Below are positions 42,885-51,762 of a stretch of 64,000 nucleotides of DNA, one piece after another (position 1 is the first letter of the stretch; each line of letters begins with the position of its first letter). The notes under the pieces are model-generated. The model was not told the origin of the DNA and made no database searches. It saw only the letters and a program-made list of their open reading frames with translations. Made by a program: the position numbers and the translations under genes. This DNA comes from Nevskiaceae bacterium (GTDB lineage Bacteria; Pseudomonadota; Gammaproteobacteria; Steroidobacterales; Steroidobacteraceae). The stretch covers positions 496,001 to 560,000 of the forward strand of contig JACKOV010000003.1 in the NCBI GenBank assembly GCA_024234075.1, in the 5' to 3' direction.

Positions 42885-44975
42885 ATGTCCGACTCTGAAG
42901 TTCGCAGCCGGCGCCGAGGCATCCGCGGATCTCGGCGCAAGCTGATCAAGGCGCTGACCGACGCCGGCCTGAAGACCCAGGTAGCTCTGGCTGAGCGCAT
43001 GGCCGATCTGGAGGGGCTCGATGCTGCGCCCAAGGATGTGGTCAACCGGGTGTTCCGCGGGCTGGCCGTGGATCCGCAGACGCTGGAGCGGGTCGCGCGG
43101 GCGCTGAACACCCAGGCGCATCGGCTTTACCTCACAGCGGACGAGATGCAGGGCGAGGAGGCGGAGCTGGTTGCATCGCCGGCCGAGGATATCGAGACAC
43201 TGTCCTCGCCACCGCCACCGCCACCGCCACCGCCACCGCCACCGCCACCGCCACCCCGGCGTACGGCTCGCTGGTTAGCGCTGGCAGTGGGGTTGACGGT
43301 GCTGGGCGTGGCGGCGGCAGGTCTGTACCTGTCGTGGCCGAGCGAGTCACGGCAGGTCACGGCCGTGGCGGGCGTCAGCGCACCGGCCTCGCGCTTCGGC
43401 CGGTATCGCATCGTGGTGCTGCCGGTACGTGGCGACGAGGGCGGCGAGTTTGCCGTGGCGATCCGCGACGGGCTGGAGAAATCCCTGGGTGTCGCTTCAC
43501 CGGCTGTGGCGCTGATTGCCGGCAGTCCCGATCCGCGCGAGATCGCTCGGCAGCTGCGCGCCGAGGCCGTGCTGGATGGCGAACGGGTGACCGTGGGCCG
43601 CTTCAGCGGCGTACGCATGTATATGTACATGCCCTCGCGCGGCCACCGCGAGCAGATCTGGGCGGAGAGCTTCCCGCACCGGGCAGAGGAGGCGGTGCGG
43701 GCCGATGTGACCGGGCGCGTCATCGCGGCGGTGCATCGCGCCATGGGCTTGCCGGCCGTCGAGGGTCGCAATCCGCCGCATTTCCCGCTGGCGCCGGTGC
43801 AGGACGATTATCTGCAGGGCCGCCGCTATCTCGACAGCGCGCCGAGCGAGCTGAACCTGCGGCGCGCGCAATCCAGCTTCGAGGCCGCGACCCGCCAGGA
43901 TCCCAACTACGCCGAGGCCCATGCCGCCCTGTGCGAGACCATCCTCGACTACATCTGGGTCGGCGATGAAACGAAGAATCTCTACAACGCCGAGCGCGCC
44001 TGCAGCCGTGCCGTGCAGCTGGCGCCCGACAGTCCTGCGGCGCTGGGCACGCATGCCTATTTCCTGAGCAAGACGGGACGGGCGCAGGAGGCGCTGGAAC
44101 GCTACCGCGCGCTGGCGCAGGCGCACCCGGACAATCCCGATGTGGCCTTCGGTCTGGCGGGTGTCGAGTTCGCGCTCTACCGTCAGGAAGGCGGGGATGG
44201 TTTGCGCGAATCGATGCTGCGCAATGCCCGGCATGCCGCCGACCTGGATCCGTCGTTCTGGAAGACGCGCATGTGGCTGGGCATCTTCGAGTTCCAGAGC
44301 GGCGCGACCGAGAGAGCGTTGCAGGACCTGCGGAGCGCTGCCGACCTCGAGATCAACGAATACACCGTGACCAATCTGGGAACGGTGTACATGTGTCAGG
44401 CGCAGTTCGAACAGGCGCGCGACTTTTTCGAGCGGGCCGCGACGCTGGCGCCGGGCAACTACGCGGGCGACGAGTTCCTCGGCGGACTCTATTACTACAT
44501 GCGCGATTTCGAGCGTTCGCTGCAACACCGCGAAAAGGCATTGAAGGCGGCCAGCGCCGGCGGCGAGGCGGAAATCCATCAGATGTGGGGCGATCTGGGC
44601 GATTCGCGTCGCCGGGTCGGTGATGTGGGCGGGGCACTGGAGGCCTACAGCAAGGCGCTGACGATTCTCGAACGCGACTTCATGAACGGCAACGGGACGG
44701 TTGCCGACCAGGTATGGCGTGCCTACTACTATGCGAACTTGCTGCGGCTGGATGCGGCGCGCGTACCGCCCGCCGTGGAACGGGCGCTGGAACGCGATCT
44801 GGAGCAGGCATCCGGCAAGCCCATGGAGCCTTCGGGTCTACTGCGTCTGGCCCAGACCTGGGTGCTGCGCAACAACCCCGCGAAGGCGCGCGCCGCGCTG
44901 GCAGAGGCGACGCAGCGGTGTTCGCACTACCTGCGCAACCCGGATCTGGACGCGTTGCTCGCTGCCGCGCCGTAG
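42885..44975 (+). CDS. HTH-TM-TPR one-component membrane regulator
   Basis: A 696-residue protein built like CadC/ToxR-type sensors. Residues 15-85 form an Xre-like HTH (LKTQVALAERMADL ... VVNRVFRGLAVDPQTLERVARAL). A run of 16 prolines (residues 109-124) follows, then one membrane segment (LALAVGLTVLGVAAAGLYLSW) and a periplasmic part. That part starts with a TolB/FlgO-like domain (YRIVVLPVRGDEGGEFAVAI) and continues with seven or more TPR units (NYAEAHAALCETILDYIWVG onward). It probably senses an envelope signal and binds DNA while still in the membrane. The divergent lipoprotein operon is the obvious target. The start at 42885 lacks a strong ribosome site. Confidence 0.85.
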   Translation: MSDSEVRSRRRGIRGSRRKLIKALTDAGLKTQVALAERMADLEGLDAAPKDVVNRVFRGLAVDPQTLERVARALNTQAHRLYLTADEMQGEEAELVASPAEDIETLSSPPPPPPPPPPPPPPPPRRTARWLALAVGLTVLGVAAAGLYLSWPSESRQVTAVAGVSAPASRFGRYRIVVLPVRGDEGGEFAVAIRDGLEKSLGVASPAVALIAGSPDPREIARQLRAEAVLDGERVTVGRFSGVRMYMYMPSRGHREQIWAESFPHRAEEAVRADVTGRVIAAVHRAMGLPAVEGRNPPHFPLAPVQDDYLQGRRYLDSAPSELNLRRAQSSFEAATRQDPNYAEAHAALCETILDYIWVGDETKNLYNAERACSRAVQLAPDSPAALGTHAYFLSKTGRAQEALERYRALAQAHPDNPDVAFGLAGVEFALYRQEGGDGLRESMLRNARHAADLDPSFWKTRMWLGIFEFQSGATERALQDLRSAADLEINEYTVTNLGTVYMCQAQFEQARDFFERAATLAPGNYAGDEFLGGLYYYMRDFERSLQHREKALKAASAGGEAEIHQMWGDLGDSRRRVGDVGGALEAYSKALTILERDFMNGNGTVADQVWRAYYYANLLRLDAARVPPAVERALERDLEQASGKPMEPSGLLRLAQTWVLRNNPAKARAALAEATQRCSHYLRNPDLDALLAAAP
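43209..43256 (+). repeat. Hexanucleotide CCACCG repeat encoding polyproline
   Basis: Seven CCACCG units and a final CCACCC in tandem. In the coding frame they give 16 consecutive prolines between the HTH and membrane segment of the regulator at 42885. Because the unit is six bases, slippage would change the hinge length by two residues without breaking the frame. Confidence 0.95.
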
Positions 44976-44977
44976 TA

Positions 44978-45000
44978 TCCGGGATCTGCCGCAGCCCGGA
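44978..45000. terminator. Small hairpin between convergent genes
   Basis: TCCGGG (44978-44983) and CCCGGA (44995-45000) flank an 11-base loop in the 28-base gap between the convergent regulator and quinoprotein genes, followed by ATTTC on the plus strand. Short stem; weak evidence. Confidence 0.35.
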
Positions 45001-45003
45001 ATT

Positions 45004-46908
45004 TCACTTCTCGGCCGCGAATACCAGTAATGCGTTACCCGGCATGTGCCAGCTGTAGCCGTAGCCGGAGTTGATATAGACGCGACCGCCGACGATCACG
45101 GGGCCGCCAGCGCCGGAGATCGATCCGCCGTGCGCGACGCCGCCGTTGGTTGCCGGATACTCGCGGTCGGTCTGCTCCTCCCAGAGCACGCGGCCCGAGG
45201 CGGATTCGTAGGCGCGGAAGCGGCCATCCAGGTGGCCGGCGAACACGACGCCGGGGATTGCGGTCACTGCGGCCGAGATGCCGGGATCGCAGTACTTGCG
45301 TCCTTCGCAGACGTTGTCGGCGATGACGCTCCAGAGTAGTCGGCCGTCGCGGGCATCGACGGCATGCAGTCCGGGGGCGGGCGGCACATCGGAGGCCCAG
45401 TCCTCGTTGTCGGTGATCGGCACGAACACGCGGTGGCCTTCGGCTGCCATGCCGAAATGTTGCCCGCCCTGGTTGCCACCGCGACCGATGCGTCGTTCCC
45501 AGAGCACGCGCCCGTCCGCCGCATCGAGCCCGTAGACGACGCCTGATTTCTGGCCGGCGACCAGCCGGTCGCGGCCGGCTCCGGCGAGGCCGGGCCCGGT
45601 CGTGTCGAGGCGGCGCAGCAGGATCGGCGGTGAGCCGTAGTCGAGGTCGCGGCCGTTCTCGGCCGGGCAGTTGGTCTTGTCGCGGACGAACATCACGCAG
45701 GCGGCATTCCAGGCATCGCGCGGCGTGGTCTGGCGGATCCAGCGGATCGCGCCACCGCGCCGCATTTCGATCGCGAGTATCGCGTCGCTGCTGCCCTGCG
45801 CAGGCGAGGAGTAGTTCTGGCCGGTGCCGAAATAGAGCAGCCCGCGTCGCGCGTCGACGGTCGGGCTGTTCCAGACTGCGGCACCCGAGGGTGCCAGCAT
45901 TTCGATACCGCGTGAGTTGTGACCGACGACTGCCGGTGTTTCCGGAATCGTGTAGCGGGTCCAGAGCAGGCGGCCATTTGCAGCGTCGAATGCGACGATC
46001 GAGCCGCGAAAACTGCAGCAGGGGTAGAGTGGATCGGCTGCCGCCACCACTTCCCGCGACGACACCGCAGCATAGACCCGCCCGCGATGCAGCACCGGTT
46101 GGGCCGTGACGGTGGCGCTTGGGTGCTCGCTGGCGCGGCCGATCCAGAGCTCGCGCCCGGTGACGGCGTCGATGGCGTATATGCGGCCGACGAGATCGGC
46201 AAAGTAAGCGGGGATCACGCGTGGCGCTTGGCCGACACGCCAGGGCGTGATCGTGATGCCGGTACGTACCTCGGCCTGCGCGCGATAGCGCCAGCGCAGG
46301 CAACCGGACGCCGCATCGAGTGCGAACACGCTGCCGTCCTGGCTGCCGACCAACACGGCGCCACCTGCGAACGAGGGTTGCGAGCGCGCGCGGGTCGCGC
46401 CCGGATAGGCGAAGGCCCACTGCAACCTTAGCCGCGGCACGTCGCGGGCCTCGAGACCGGCTGCGGCTGCGGGAATGAAGCGCGTGTTCTCGGGGTCGAT
46501 GCCCCAGCCGCTCGCGAAAGGCGGAGCGTCGAAATCGAAACGGGTCGTTGCTGCACTGCAGGTCGGCGGCAATGCAGTCGATGCAGTAGCCGCTGCATTG
46601 GCTGGCGCGAGGTATGCGACCAGCGCGTCGCGCTGGGCCGGCGACAACGCAGCGCCTTGCTGGCGCATCACGCCGGTCTCGAGCGCGGTGCGCAGTGCAT
46701 CGGCGGACATCATCTCGAGGAACCAGCGCTGCGGTGCGCGCGTGACGCGGCCGTCGTGGCAGGCGGCGCAATGCTCCTGGTAGATTCCGGCCCCGGCGGC
46801 ACCGCGGTTCTGCGCGGGAAGCTGGGCCTGTACGCCGGCGCTCGCGGCCAGCAGAACGGCCCAGGCCAGAGCTGTCAATGTCTGGACGCCTTGGCGGTCA
46901 GCGGTCAT
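45004..46908 (-). CDS. PQQ-dependent dehydrogenase with N-terminal cytochrome c domain (PVA-dehydrogenase-like)
   Basis: A 634-residue periplasmic quinohaemoprotein. A signal peptide (residues 1-28, ending AGVQAQ) precedes a small cytochrome c domain with haem site CAACH (47-51) and a Met-rich region (MRQQGAALSP). An eight-bladed PQQ propeller follows, with repeated W-motifs such as GSVFALDAASGCLRWRY, GRIYAIDAVTGRELWIG and GVVYGLDAADGRVLWERR. The cytochrome-first order is that of polyvinyl-alcohol dehydrogenases. Adjacent Cys in DPLYPCCSF are noteworthy because vicinal cysteines near PQQ are typical in alcohol dehydrogenases. The substrate is unknown, presumably an alcohol. The start is 24 bases from a divergent flavoenzyme gene. 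Confidence 0.87.
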   Translation of the reverse strand: MTADRQGVQTLTALAWAVLLAASAGVQAQLPAQNRGAAGAGIYQEHCAACHDGRVTRAPQRWFLEMMSADALRTALETGVMRQQGAALSPAQRDALVAYLAPANAAATASTALPPTCSAATTRFDFDAPPFASGWGIDPENTRFIPAAAAGLEARDVPRLRLQWAFAYPGATRARSQPSFAGGAVLVGSQDGSVFALDAASGCLRWRYRAQAEVRTGITITPWRVGQAPRVIPAYFADLVGRIYAIDAVTGRELWIGRASEHPSATVTAQPVLHRGRVYAAVSSREVVAAADPLYPCCSFRGSIVAFDAANGRLLWTRYTIPETPAVVGHNSRGIEMLAPSGAAVWNSPTVDARRGLLYFGTGQNYSSPAQGSSDAILAIEMRRGGAIRWIRQTTPRDAWNAACVMFVRDKTNCPAENGRDLDYGSPPILLRRLDTTGPGLAGAGRDRLVAGQKSGVVYGLDAADGRVLWERRIGRGGNQGGQHFGMAAEGHRVFVPITDNEDWASDVPPAPGLHAVDARDGRLLWSVIADNVCEGRKYCDPGISAAVTAIPGVVFAGHLDGRFRAYESASGRVLWEEQTDREYPATNGGVAHGGSISGAGGPVIVGGRVYINSGYGYSWHMPGNALLVFAAEK

Positions 46909-46932
46909 CCTAGCCCTCTACCGGAGGCAAGA

Positions 46933-48912
46933 GTGTCCGTCGCATATCCCCATCTTTTTTCGCCGTACACGCTGGGGTACGCGAAGCTCAAGAACCGGAT
47001 CGTCCATGCCTCGATGTCGACGCGCTACGTCAGCGGCGGCCGCGTCACCGATCGGTTGATACTCTATCATTCGACCCGCGCCCGCGGCGGCGCGGCGATG
47101 ACGGTCACCGAACCGCTCAATCTGCTGAAGAGGCAGACCAATCCGCAGAAGGTCACGGTGCGCGCCCCGGAGAACGCCGAGGGGCTGTGTCGCTGGGCGG
47201 CAGAGGTGCGGGCCGCGGGTTCGCACCTGATCGCGCAGATCCAGGATCCGGGCCGCGGCCGCCATCAGCCAGGTCGCAATCACGATGCGGTCGGGCCTTC
47301 GCCGCTGCCGGACGATCTGAGCTGGACCGTGCCGCATGCGCTCACGACCGACGAAGTCGCGCAAATGGTCGAGGAGTTCACCGAGGCGGCGCGGATCCTG
47401 CAGCAGGCGGGTTTCAGCGGCGTCGAGATCTCCGCCGGCCATGGCCATCTGTTCCATCAGTTCATGGCGCTTCGCTCCAATCGGCGCACCGATCGTTACG
47501 GCGGCACGCTCGAAAACCGGGTGCGGCTGCTGACCGAGCTGCTGGAGGCCTTGCGTCGTGCCTGTGGCCGCGAGTTCGTGATCGGGGTGAAGCTGCCGGG
47601 TGAGGACGGGCAGGTCGACGGCATCGACCTGGAATCCTCGGCGGCCATTACGCGTCTGGTGCATGCGACCGGTGCGATGGACTACCTCACCTGGTGCTGG
47701 GGTTCGCATGCCGACACGCTCGACTGGCATCTGCCGGACCTGCACGGCAAGCGTGTCCCGTATGTCGAGAAGATCGCGGCGCTGGCGAAGAACGCTCCGG
47801 GCGTCGCGATCGGGGCGCTCGGCCTGATCACCGATCCGAACGAGGGCGAGCGCTGTGTCCGCGACGGGCTCGCCGATCTGGTGATGCTCGGCCGGCCGCT
47901 GGTCACCGATCCGGGTTGGGGGATCAAGGCGGAGCAGGGCCGCGAAGCGCAGATCCGCTACTGCGTGTCCTGCAATACCTGCTGGGGTGCGATCGTCGGC
48001 GGCAGCACACTGGCCTGTGACAACAATCCGCGCGTCGGCCTGGCCGACGAGCTCGACTGGTGGCCGAAGCCGGCCCCGCGGCGACGGCGCGTGGTCGTGG
48101 TCGGTGCGGGTGTGGCGGGCATGGAGGCGGCCTGGGTTGCCGCCGCGCGGGGCCATGAGGTCACCGTGCTGTCGGCCTCGGCCGAGGTCGGCGGCAAGAC
48201 GCGCTTGCATGCCTTGCTGCCGGGCGGCGAAAGCCTCTCCAGCATCTACGACTACCAGCGCCTCGCGGCGGGTCGCGCCGGTGTGCGGTTCGAGTTCGGC
48301 TTGCGCGCCGGGGTCGACGACATCCTGGCGCTGCGACCGGATGCGGTCGTGCTGGCGACGGGATCGACGCCAGCCTGGCCGGCCTATCTGCCGGAGGAAT
48401 ACCGCGAGGAGGGGCTGTTCCCCGACGTGCGCGCAGCTGCGGCGGCGCTGGTTGTGCGCAGCACGCGCGAGACGGGTACGGCGGTGCTGGTCGACCAGGA
48501 CCACACCTCGTTCACCTATGCGACTGCGGAGTTGCTGCTGAAGCGTTTCACGCGGGTCGTGTTGCTGACACCGCGCGCCAGTCTCGCGGTGGAAGAGCCG
48601 CTGGTGAATCGACAGGGCATCTATCGGCGGCTGTATGGTCGAGGCATCGAAATCCTGACCCTGTCCGAGCCAGTGTTCGACGACGATTTTGCCGATGGTG
48701 TGCTGAAGACGCGCCACCTGCTGGGCGGCCCGGCGACGCAGATCGAGGATGTCGCGCTGCTGACGCATGCGACCGCGCGTATCCCTGACGATGCGCTGGT
48801 CGCGCCGCTGCGCGCCGCGGGTGTGGAGCTGTCGCTGGTGGGCGATTGTTTTGCGCCCCGCTCGCTGCTGATCGCGACGCGGGAAGGTCATGCGATCGGC
48901 AACGCGCTGTAG
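46933..48912 (+). CDS. OYE-family FMN/iron-sulfur oxidoreductase (FadH/NADH:flavin oxidoreductase type)
   Basis: A 659-residue enzyme with the three-domain layout of 2,4-dienoyl-CoA reductase and trimethylamine dehydrogenase. The TIM barrel (1-350) carries HGHLFHQFMALRSNRRTDRYGGTLENR. A 4Fe-4S site follows (CVSCNTC with a fourth Cys in LACDNNP), then FAD/NAD-binding folds (VVVVGAGVAGMEAAWVAAARGHEV). The start is a GTG at 46933 with GGAGG nine bases upstream; the frame is open to 46657 but overlaps the divergent gene. It probably reduces an activated C=C bond or demethylates a small amine; the substrate is unknown. Pairing with the PQQ dehydrogenase suggests a shared catabolic role. Confidence 0.87.
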   Translation: MSVAYPHLFSPYTLGYAKLKNRIVHASMSTRYVSGGRVTDRLILYHSTRARGGAAMTVTEPLNLLKRQTNPQKVTVRAPENAEGLCRWAAEVRAAGSHLIAQIQDPGRGRHQPGRNHDAVGPSPLPDDLSWTVPHALTTDEVAQMVEEFTEAARILQQAGFSGVEISAGHGHLFHQFMALRSNRRTDRYGGTLENRVRLLTELLEALRRACGREFVIGVKLPGEDGQVDGIDLESSAAITRLVHATGAMDYLTWCWGSHADTLDWHLPDLHGKRVPYVEKIAALAKNAPGVAIGALGLITDPNEGERCVRDGLADLVMLGRPLVTDPGWGIKAEQGREAQIRYCVSCNTCWGAIVGGSTLACDNNPRVGLADELDWWPKPAPRRRRVVVVGAGVAGMEAAWVAAARGHEVTVLSASAEVGGKTRLHALLPGGESLSSIYDYQRLAAGRAGVRFEFGLRAGVDDILALRPDAVVLATGSTPAWPAYLPEEYREEGLFPDVRAAAAALVVRSTRETGTAVLVDQDHTSFTYATAELLLKRFTRVVLLTPRASLAVEEPLVNRQGIYRRLYGRGIEILTLSEPVFDDDFADGVLKTRHLLGGPATQIEDVALLTHATARIPDDALVAPLRAAGVELSLVGDCFAPRSLLIATREGHAIGNAL

Positions 48913-48960
48913 TGCAGCCGGTCTAGAATAGAGAAACTTTCCTCGATTGCGGCGATCTCA

Positions 48961-49383
48961 ATGCGACAGAAACCCGTACTCAGTCACGACGACGTCCTGG
49001 CGATTGCCGCGGCTGCGCGCGCCGAAGCGCAACGCAACGGCTGGACGGTGACCCTCGCGATCGTCGACGACGGAGGTTATCCGCTGCATCTGGAACGGCT
49101 CGATGGCGCGAGAGCCAGCACGGTCGAGGTGGCGATCGGCAAGGCGCGCACGTCGGCGATGTTGCACGCTCCGAGCGCCGGCATCGCCGCAAGGGTCAAG
49201 GACAACCCGGGGCTGCTGGCGCTCGGGATGATGCCGATGCAGGGTGGCCTGCCGCTGATGTACGGGCCGCATTGCGTCGGCGGCATCGGAGTGTCGGGTG
49301 TGCAGTCGCAGCAGGACGAGCAGGTCAGTGCGGCCGGCGTGGCTGTGCTGGAGAAGATCTGGAGCGGGTCGCAGCCGGCTTGA
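48961..49383 (+). CDS. GlcG/HbpS-like heme-binding family protein
   Basis: A 140-residue protein of the GlcG/HbpS (DUF336) fold. Family blocks: MRQKPVLSHDDVLAIAAAARAEAQRNGW, VTLAIVDDGGYPLHLERLDGA, KARTSAMLHAPSA and CVGGIGVSGVQSQQDEQV. Members bind haem or cobalamin or sit next to oxidoreductase genes as accessory proteins. No signal peptide. It follows the flavoenzyme by 48 bases and may be co-transcribed; a TAGAAT hexamer in the gap could also be a promoter. No strong ribosome site. Confidence 0.85.
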   Translation: MRQKPVLSHDDVLAIAAAARAEAQRNGWTVTLAIVDDGGYPLHLERLDGARASTVEVAIGKARTSAMLHAPSAGIAARVKDNPGLLALGMMPMQGGLPLMYGPHCVGGIGVSGVQSQQDEQVSAAGVAVLEKIWSGSQPA

Positions 49384-49461
49384 GGCCGCGCGCGACGCTG
49401 TGCCGCGGGCCAGGAAGGGCCCTCGACGTGACGTCGAAGACCGTCGTAAAGGAGTACCGTC

Positions 49462-50640
49462 ATGAGACTGCCGGACATCGAAAAACTCGTCCGCCCGAAT
49501 CACGACGAGCGCGCGCGCCAGGGTTTCGTCAGCATGCTGCGCAAGCACGCGATCATCGACATGCGCCGTGCGCTGAAGGACGACTACCAGACACGGGTCG
49601 AGCCGGCGCTCGCCAGCCGCGGCCAGCGGCCCACCGACTGGCGCGGCATCGAGGCGGCGATGCAATCCGAGCCGTCGTACCGCTTCTACAGCTCGCTGCG
49701 CTACAACGCCCAGGAGATGTGCTATCTCAGCGTGCAGCCGGCGGTCGAGCGGGCCTTGCCGGAGATGATCGATCTGGTGCGCGAGGCGGCGGCCAGCAAC
49801 CCGGCGGGTGGTTCGCTGCGGCTCGATCCCGGGCTCGAGCTGCCACGTTATGTCGCGGCGCTGGATGTGCACCTCGTGCCCGGCTGGGTGCATCAGGAGC
49901 ACACGGTCGACGACGTTTCGCAGGGTGCGGTGGTCGCGCTGGGCGGCAAGGTGTTCACCGGCCAGCATCCGTTCCGCAGGAATCTCGGCGTCATCGGCGA
50001 GTCGATCGGCGCCTGGGTGAAGGAAAAATACCCGGGCTTCAAGCCGCGCCGCATCCTCGACATGGGCACGACCACCGGCAAGAACCTGCTGCCCTACGCC
50101 GCGATCTTCCCCGAGGCGGAGCTGCATGGCATCGACGTCGGCGCTCCGGTGCTGCGCTATGCGCATGCGGCGGCCGGGCATGAAGGCATTGCGGCGCATT
50201 TCAGCCAGCAGAATGCCGAGCACACCGATTTTCCCGACGGCTACTTCGACCTGATCGTCTCGAGTTTCTTCCTGCACGAGATCCCGGTGAAGGCGACCCG
50301 CAACGTGCTGCGCGAATGCCATCGGCTGCTCGGGCCGGGCGGCATCGCCTGCCACATGGAGCTGCCGGACGAAGCCTCGGTCGACGCCTACGAGAACTTC
50401 TTCTGGAACTGGGACACCTACAACAACAACGAGCCGTACTACACCTCGTTCCGCGCCGAGAAGCCGCTCGAGCTCTGCGCCGAGGCCGGTTTCACTCCAG
50501 CAGAGTGCTTCGCGCACCTGATCCCAGATTTCGCCAGCACCGGCAGCGAGAAGCTGCGCCAGTTCGTACGCGGCGAATACGCCGCGCCGCCGCATGGCAG
50601 CGGCGGCTGGTTCGTGTTCGGCGGCGTCAGAGGTCGCTGA
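49462..50640 (+). CDS. Class I SAM-dependent methyltransferase, paralog 1
   Basis: A 392-residue protein. The N-terminal 190 residues are a helical extension unlike simple methyltransferases (LVRPNHDERARQGFVSMLRKH). The SAM fold follows with motif I ILDMGTTTGKNLLPYAAIFPEAELHGIDVG, in which the usual GxGxG is replaced by GTTTG. HTDFPDGYFDLIVSSFFLHE is motif post-I/II. A perfect AAAGGAGT ribosome site precedes the start. It is a paralog of the protein encoded at 52614: both share the N-terminal RPxHDExxRQxFV element and the same overall length. Substrate unknown; small-molecule methylation is likely. Confidence 0.85.
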   Translation: MRLPDIEKLVRPNHDERARQGFVSMLRKHAIIDMRRALKDDYQTRVEPALASRGQRPTDWRGIEAAMQSEPSYRFYSSLRYNAQEMCYLSVQPAVERALPEMIDLVREAAASNPAGGSLRLDPGLELPRYVAALDVHLVPGWVHQEHTVDDVSQGAVVALGGKVFTGQHPFRRNLGVIGESIGAWVKEKYPGFKPRRILDMGTTTGKNLLPYAAIFPEAELHGIDVGAPVLRYAHAAAGHEGIAAHFSQQNAEHTDFPDGYFDLIVSSFFLHEIPVKATRNVLRECHRLLGPGGIACHMELPDEASVDAYENFFWNWDTYNNNEPYYTSFRAEKPLELCAEAGFTPAECFAHLIPDFASTGSEKLRQFVRGEYAAPPHGSGGWFVFGGVRGR

Positions 50641-50649
50641 CCCGGTATG

Positions 50650-50679
50650 CCGGACGATGTCGCTCGTGGCGTCGTCCGG
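50650..50679 (+). terminator. Hairpin after methyltransferase 1
   Basis: CCGGACGA and TCGTCCGG arms (50650-50657 and 50672-50679) with a 14-base loop start ten bases after the stop codon. No T run follows. Together with a smaller CTCCC/GGGAG hairpin further on, it may end this transcript before the convergent DUF1838 gene. Confidence 0.4.
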
Positions 50680-50775
50680 GCTGGCCTAGTCTGCCTCCCC
50701 AGGCGGGCAGGGAGGTGCCGTGTGGTGTCGCGCGCCCTAGAGCCCATCGTCTACGATTACGCCGAATCCTGCGGG

Positions 50776-51738
50776 TCAGGTCTTGCCGCCGGCGAGTACG
50801 TCGACGGGATCGCGCACCAGGTCGGGATGGATCTGGCGGGTCAGGCGCAGCAGTTCCGGCGGCAGGTCCTCGACCCGCTCGACCTTGCCGCCGAGGCCGT
50901 TCTGCAAAGTGTTGCCCGGCGCGTTGCCCATTTTCATCCAGGGACGCCAGGCGGTGGCTGCGGAATAGACAACCTCGGTGGCGACACAGTGCACCGCCGG
51001 ATCCTGCACGGCTTGCCAGTCACCCCGCCAGATCGTCCACTCGCGATAGAAAAAACCGCGCTGACCCGGCTGCGCGGGCACGATGCGCGCGCCTAGCTCT
51101 TCGCGGACGCGAAACCGCTCGCCCTCGAGCTGCGGTTGGCTGACGAGTTGCTGGGTGATCGCCTGGCCGGTCTGGAAGAAACTGGCGCCGGCCGGGGATT
51201 CGCCCGGCATGCGAAATTCCCGGGTCTCGTCCAGCCGCAATGCGACCTTGCCGTCGGTGGGGCCGGCGCGATAGGCCGGCACGTCCACCACGGTGCCGGT
51301 CAGCGGCATGGTCAGCTTCTCGAGCAGCGCGCCGCTCTGCATGTCCAGGAAATGCGCGATCTCGAGCGTGCGGCTTTCCCAGAGCGTGTCGCTGGCCTGC
51401 CGGAAGGTCTGGAAGGTGGCGGCGAGCAGGCGGTACATCGGCCAGGTCGCGCCGTCGACGAAGGCGTGATTGGCGGCGTCCATCCAGCCGATGGTCAGGC
51501 GCCCGTCGGTCGCACCGCGCAGCTTCATGAAACTGCGCATCAAGGCCGCGTCGTCGAGCGCCAGCGGGCGCGTTGCGGCGTTGGCGGAGGCGGTCGTGGC
51601 GGCGGCGGAGCCAGTCGCAGCCTGCGCCATGACGGAGGTCGCCGACGGTCCAGCGGTCGCCGCTGCAGCAGTCGCCGACGCAGCGGCCGATCCGAAAGCG
51701 AACAGCAGCGAGCGGCGGTCGGTGGTGGTGGTGGCCAT
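50776..51738 (-). CDS. Tat-exported DUF1838 family protein
   Basis: A 320-residue protein with a twin-arginine signal (DRRSLLFAFGSAAASA) followed by a very Ala/Thr/Ser-rich linker. The mature part starts with ALMRSFMKLRGATDGRLTIGWMDA, the DUF1838 hallmark, and continues through FFYREWTIWRGDWQAV. The family has no established activity but recurs in gene sets for breakdown of terpenoid, sterol or aromatic compounds. It lies 24 bases upstream of the YebC-family gene on the same strand and between two related methyltransferases, suggesting a common pathway. Confidence 0.82.
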   Translation of the reverse strand: MATTTTDRRSLLFAFGSAAASATAAAATAGPSATSVMAQAATGSAAATTASANAATRPLALDDAALMRSFMKLRGATDGRLTIGWMDAANHAFVDGATWPMYRLLAATFQTFRQASDTLWESRTLEIAHFLDMQSGALLEKLTMPLTGTVVDVPAYRAGPTDGKVALRLDETREFRMPGESPAGASFFQTGQAITQQLVSQPQLEGERFRVREELGARIVPAQPGQRGFFYREWTIWRGDWQAVQDPAVHCVATEVVYSAATAWRPWMKMGNAPGNTLQNGLGGKVERVEDLPPELLRLTRQIHPDLVRDPVDVLAGGKT

Positions 51739-51762
51739 GCAGCAGTTCCGCGCGGTGCCGGT

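Noticed and set aside
43209..43256. CRISPR-like or intergenic microsatellite
   Set aside because: The repeat unit is six bases without spacers and lies inside a coding frame as polyproline. No CRISPR array was found anywhere in the window.
38617..44975. Integrated phage or genomic island after the tRNA genes
   Set aside because: No integrase, transposase, phage gene or duplicated tRNA end was seen, and base composition appears similar to the surroundings; the tRNA proximity alone is not enough.
46918..48891. Minus-strand open frame opposite the OYE-family gene
   Set aside because: Shadow frame; the plus-strand product has complete flavoenzyme motifs.
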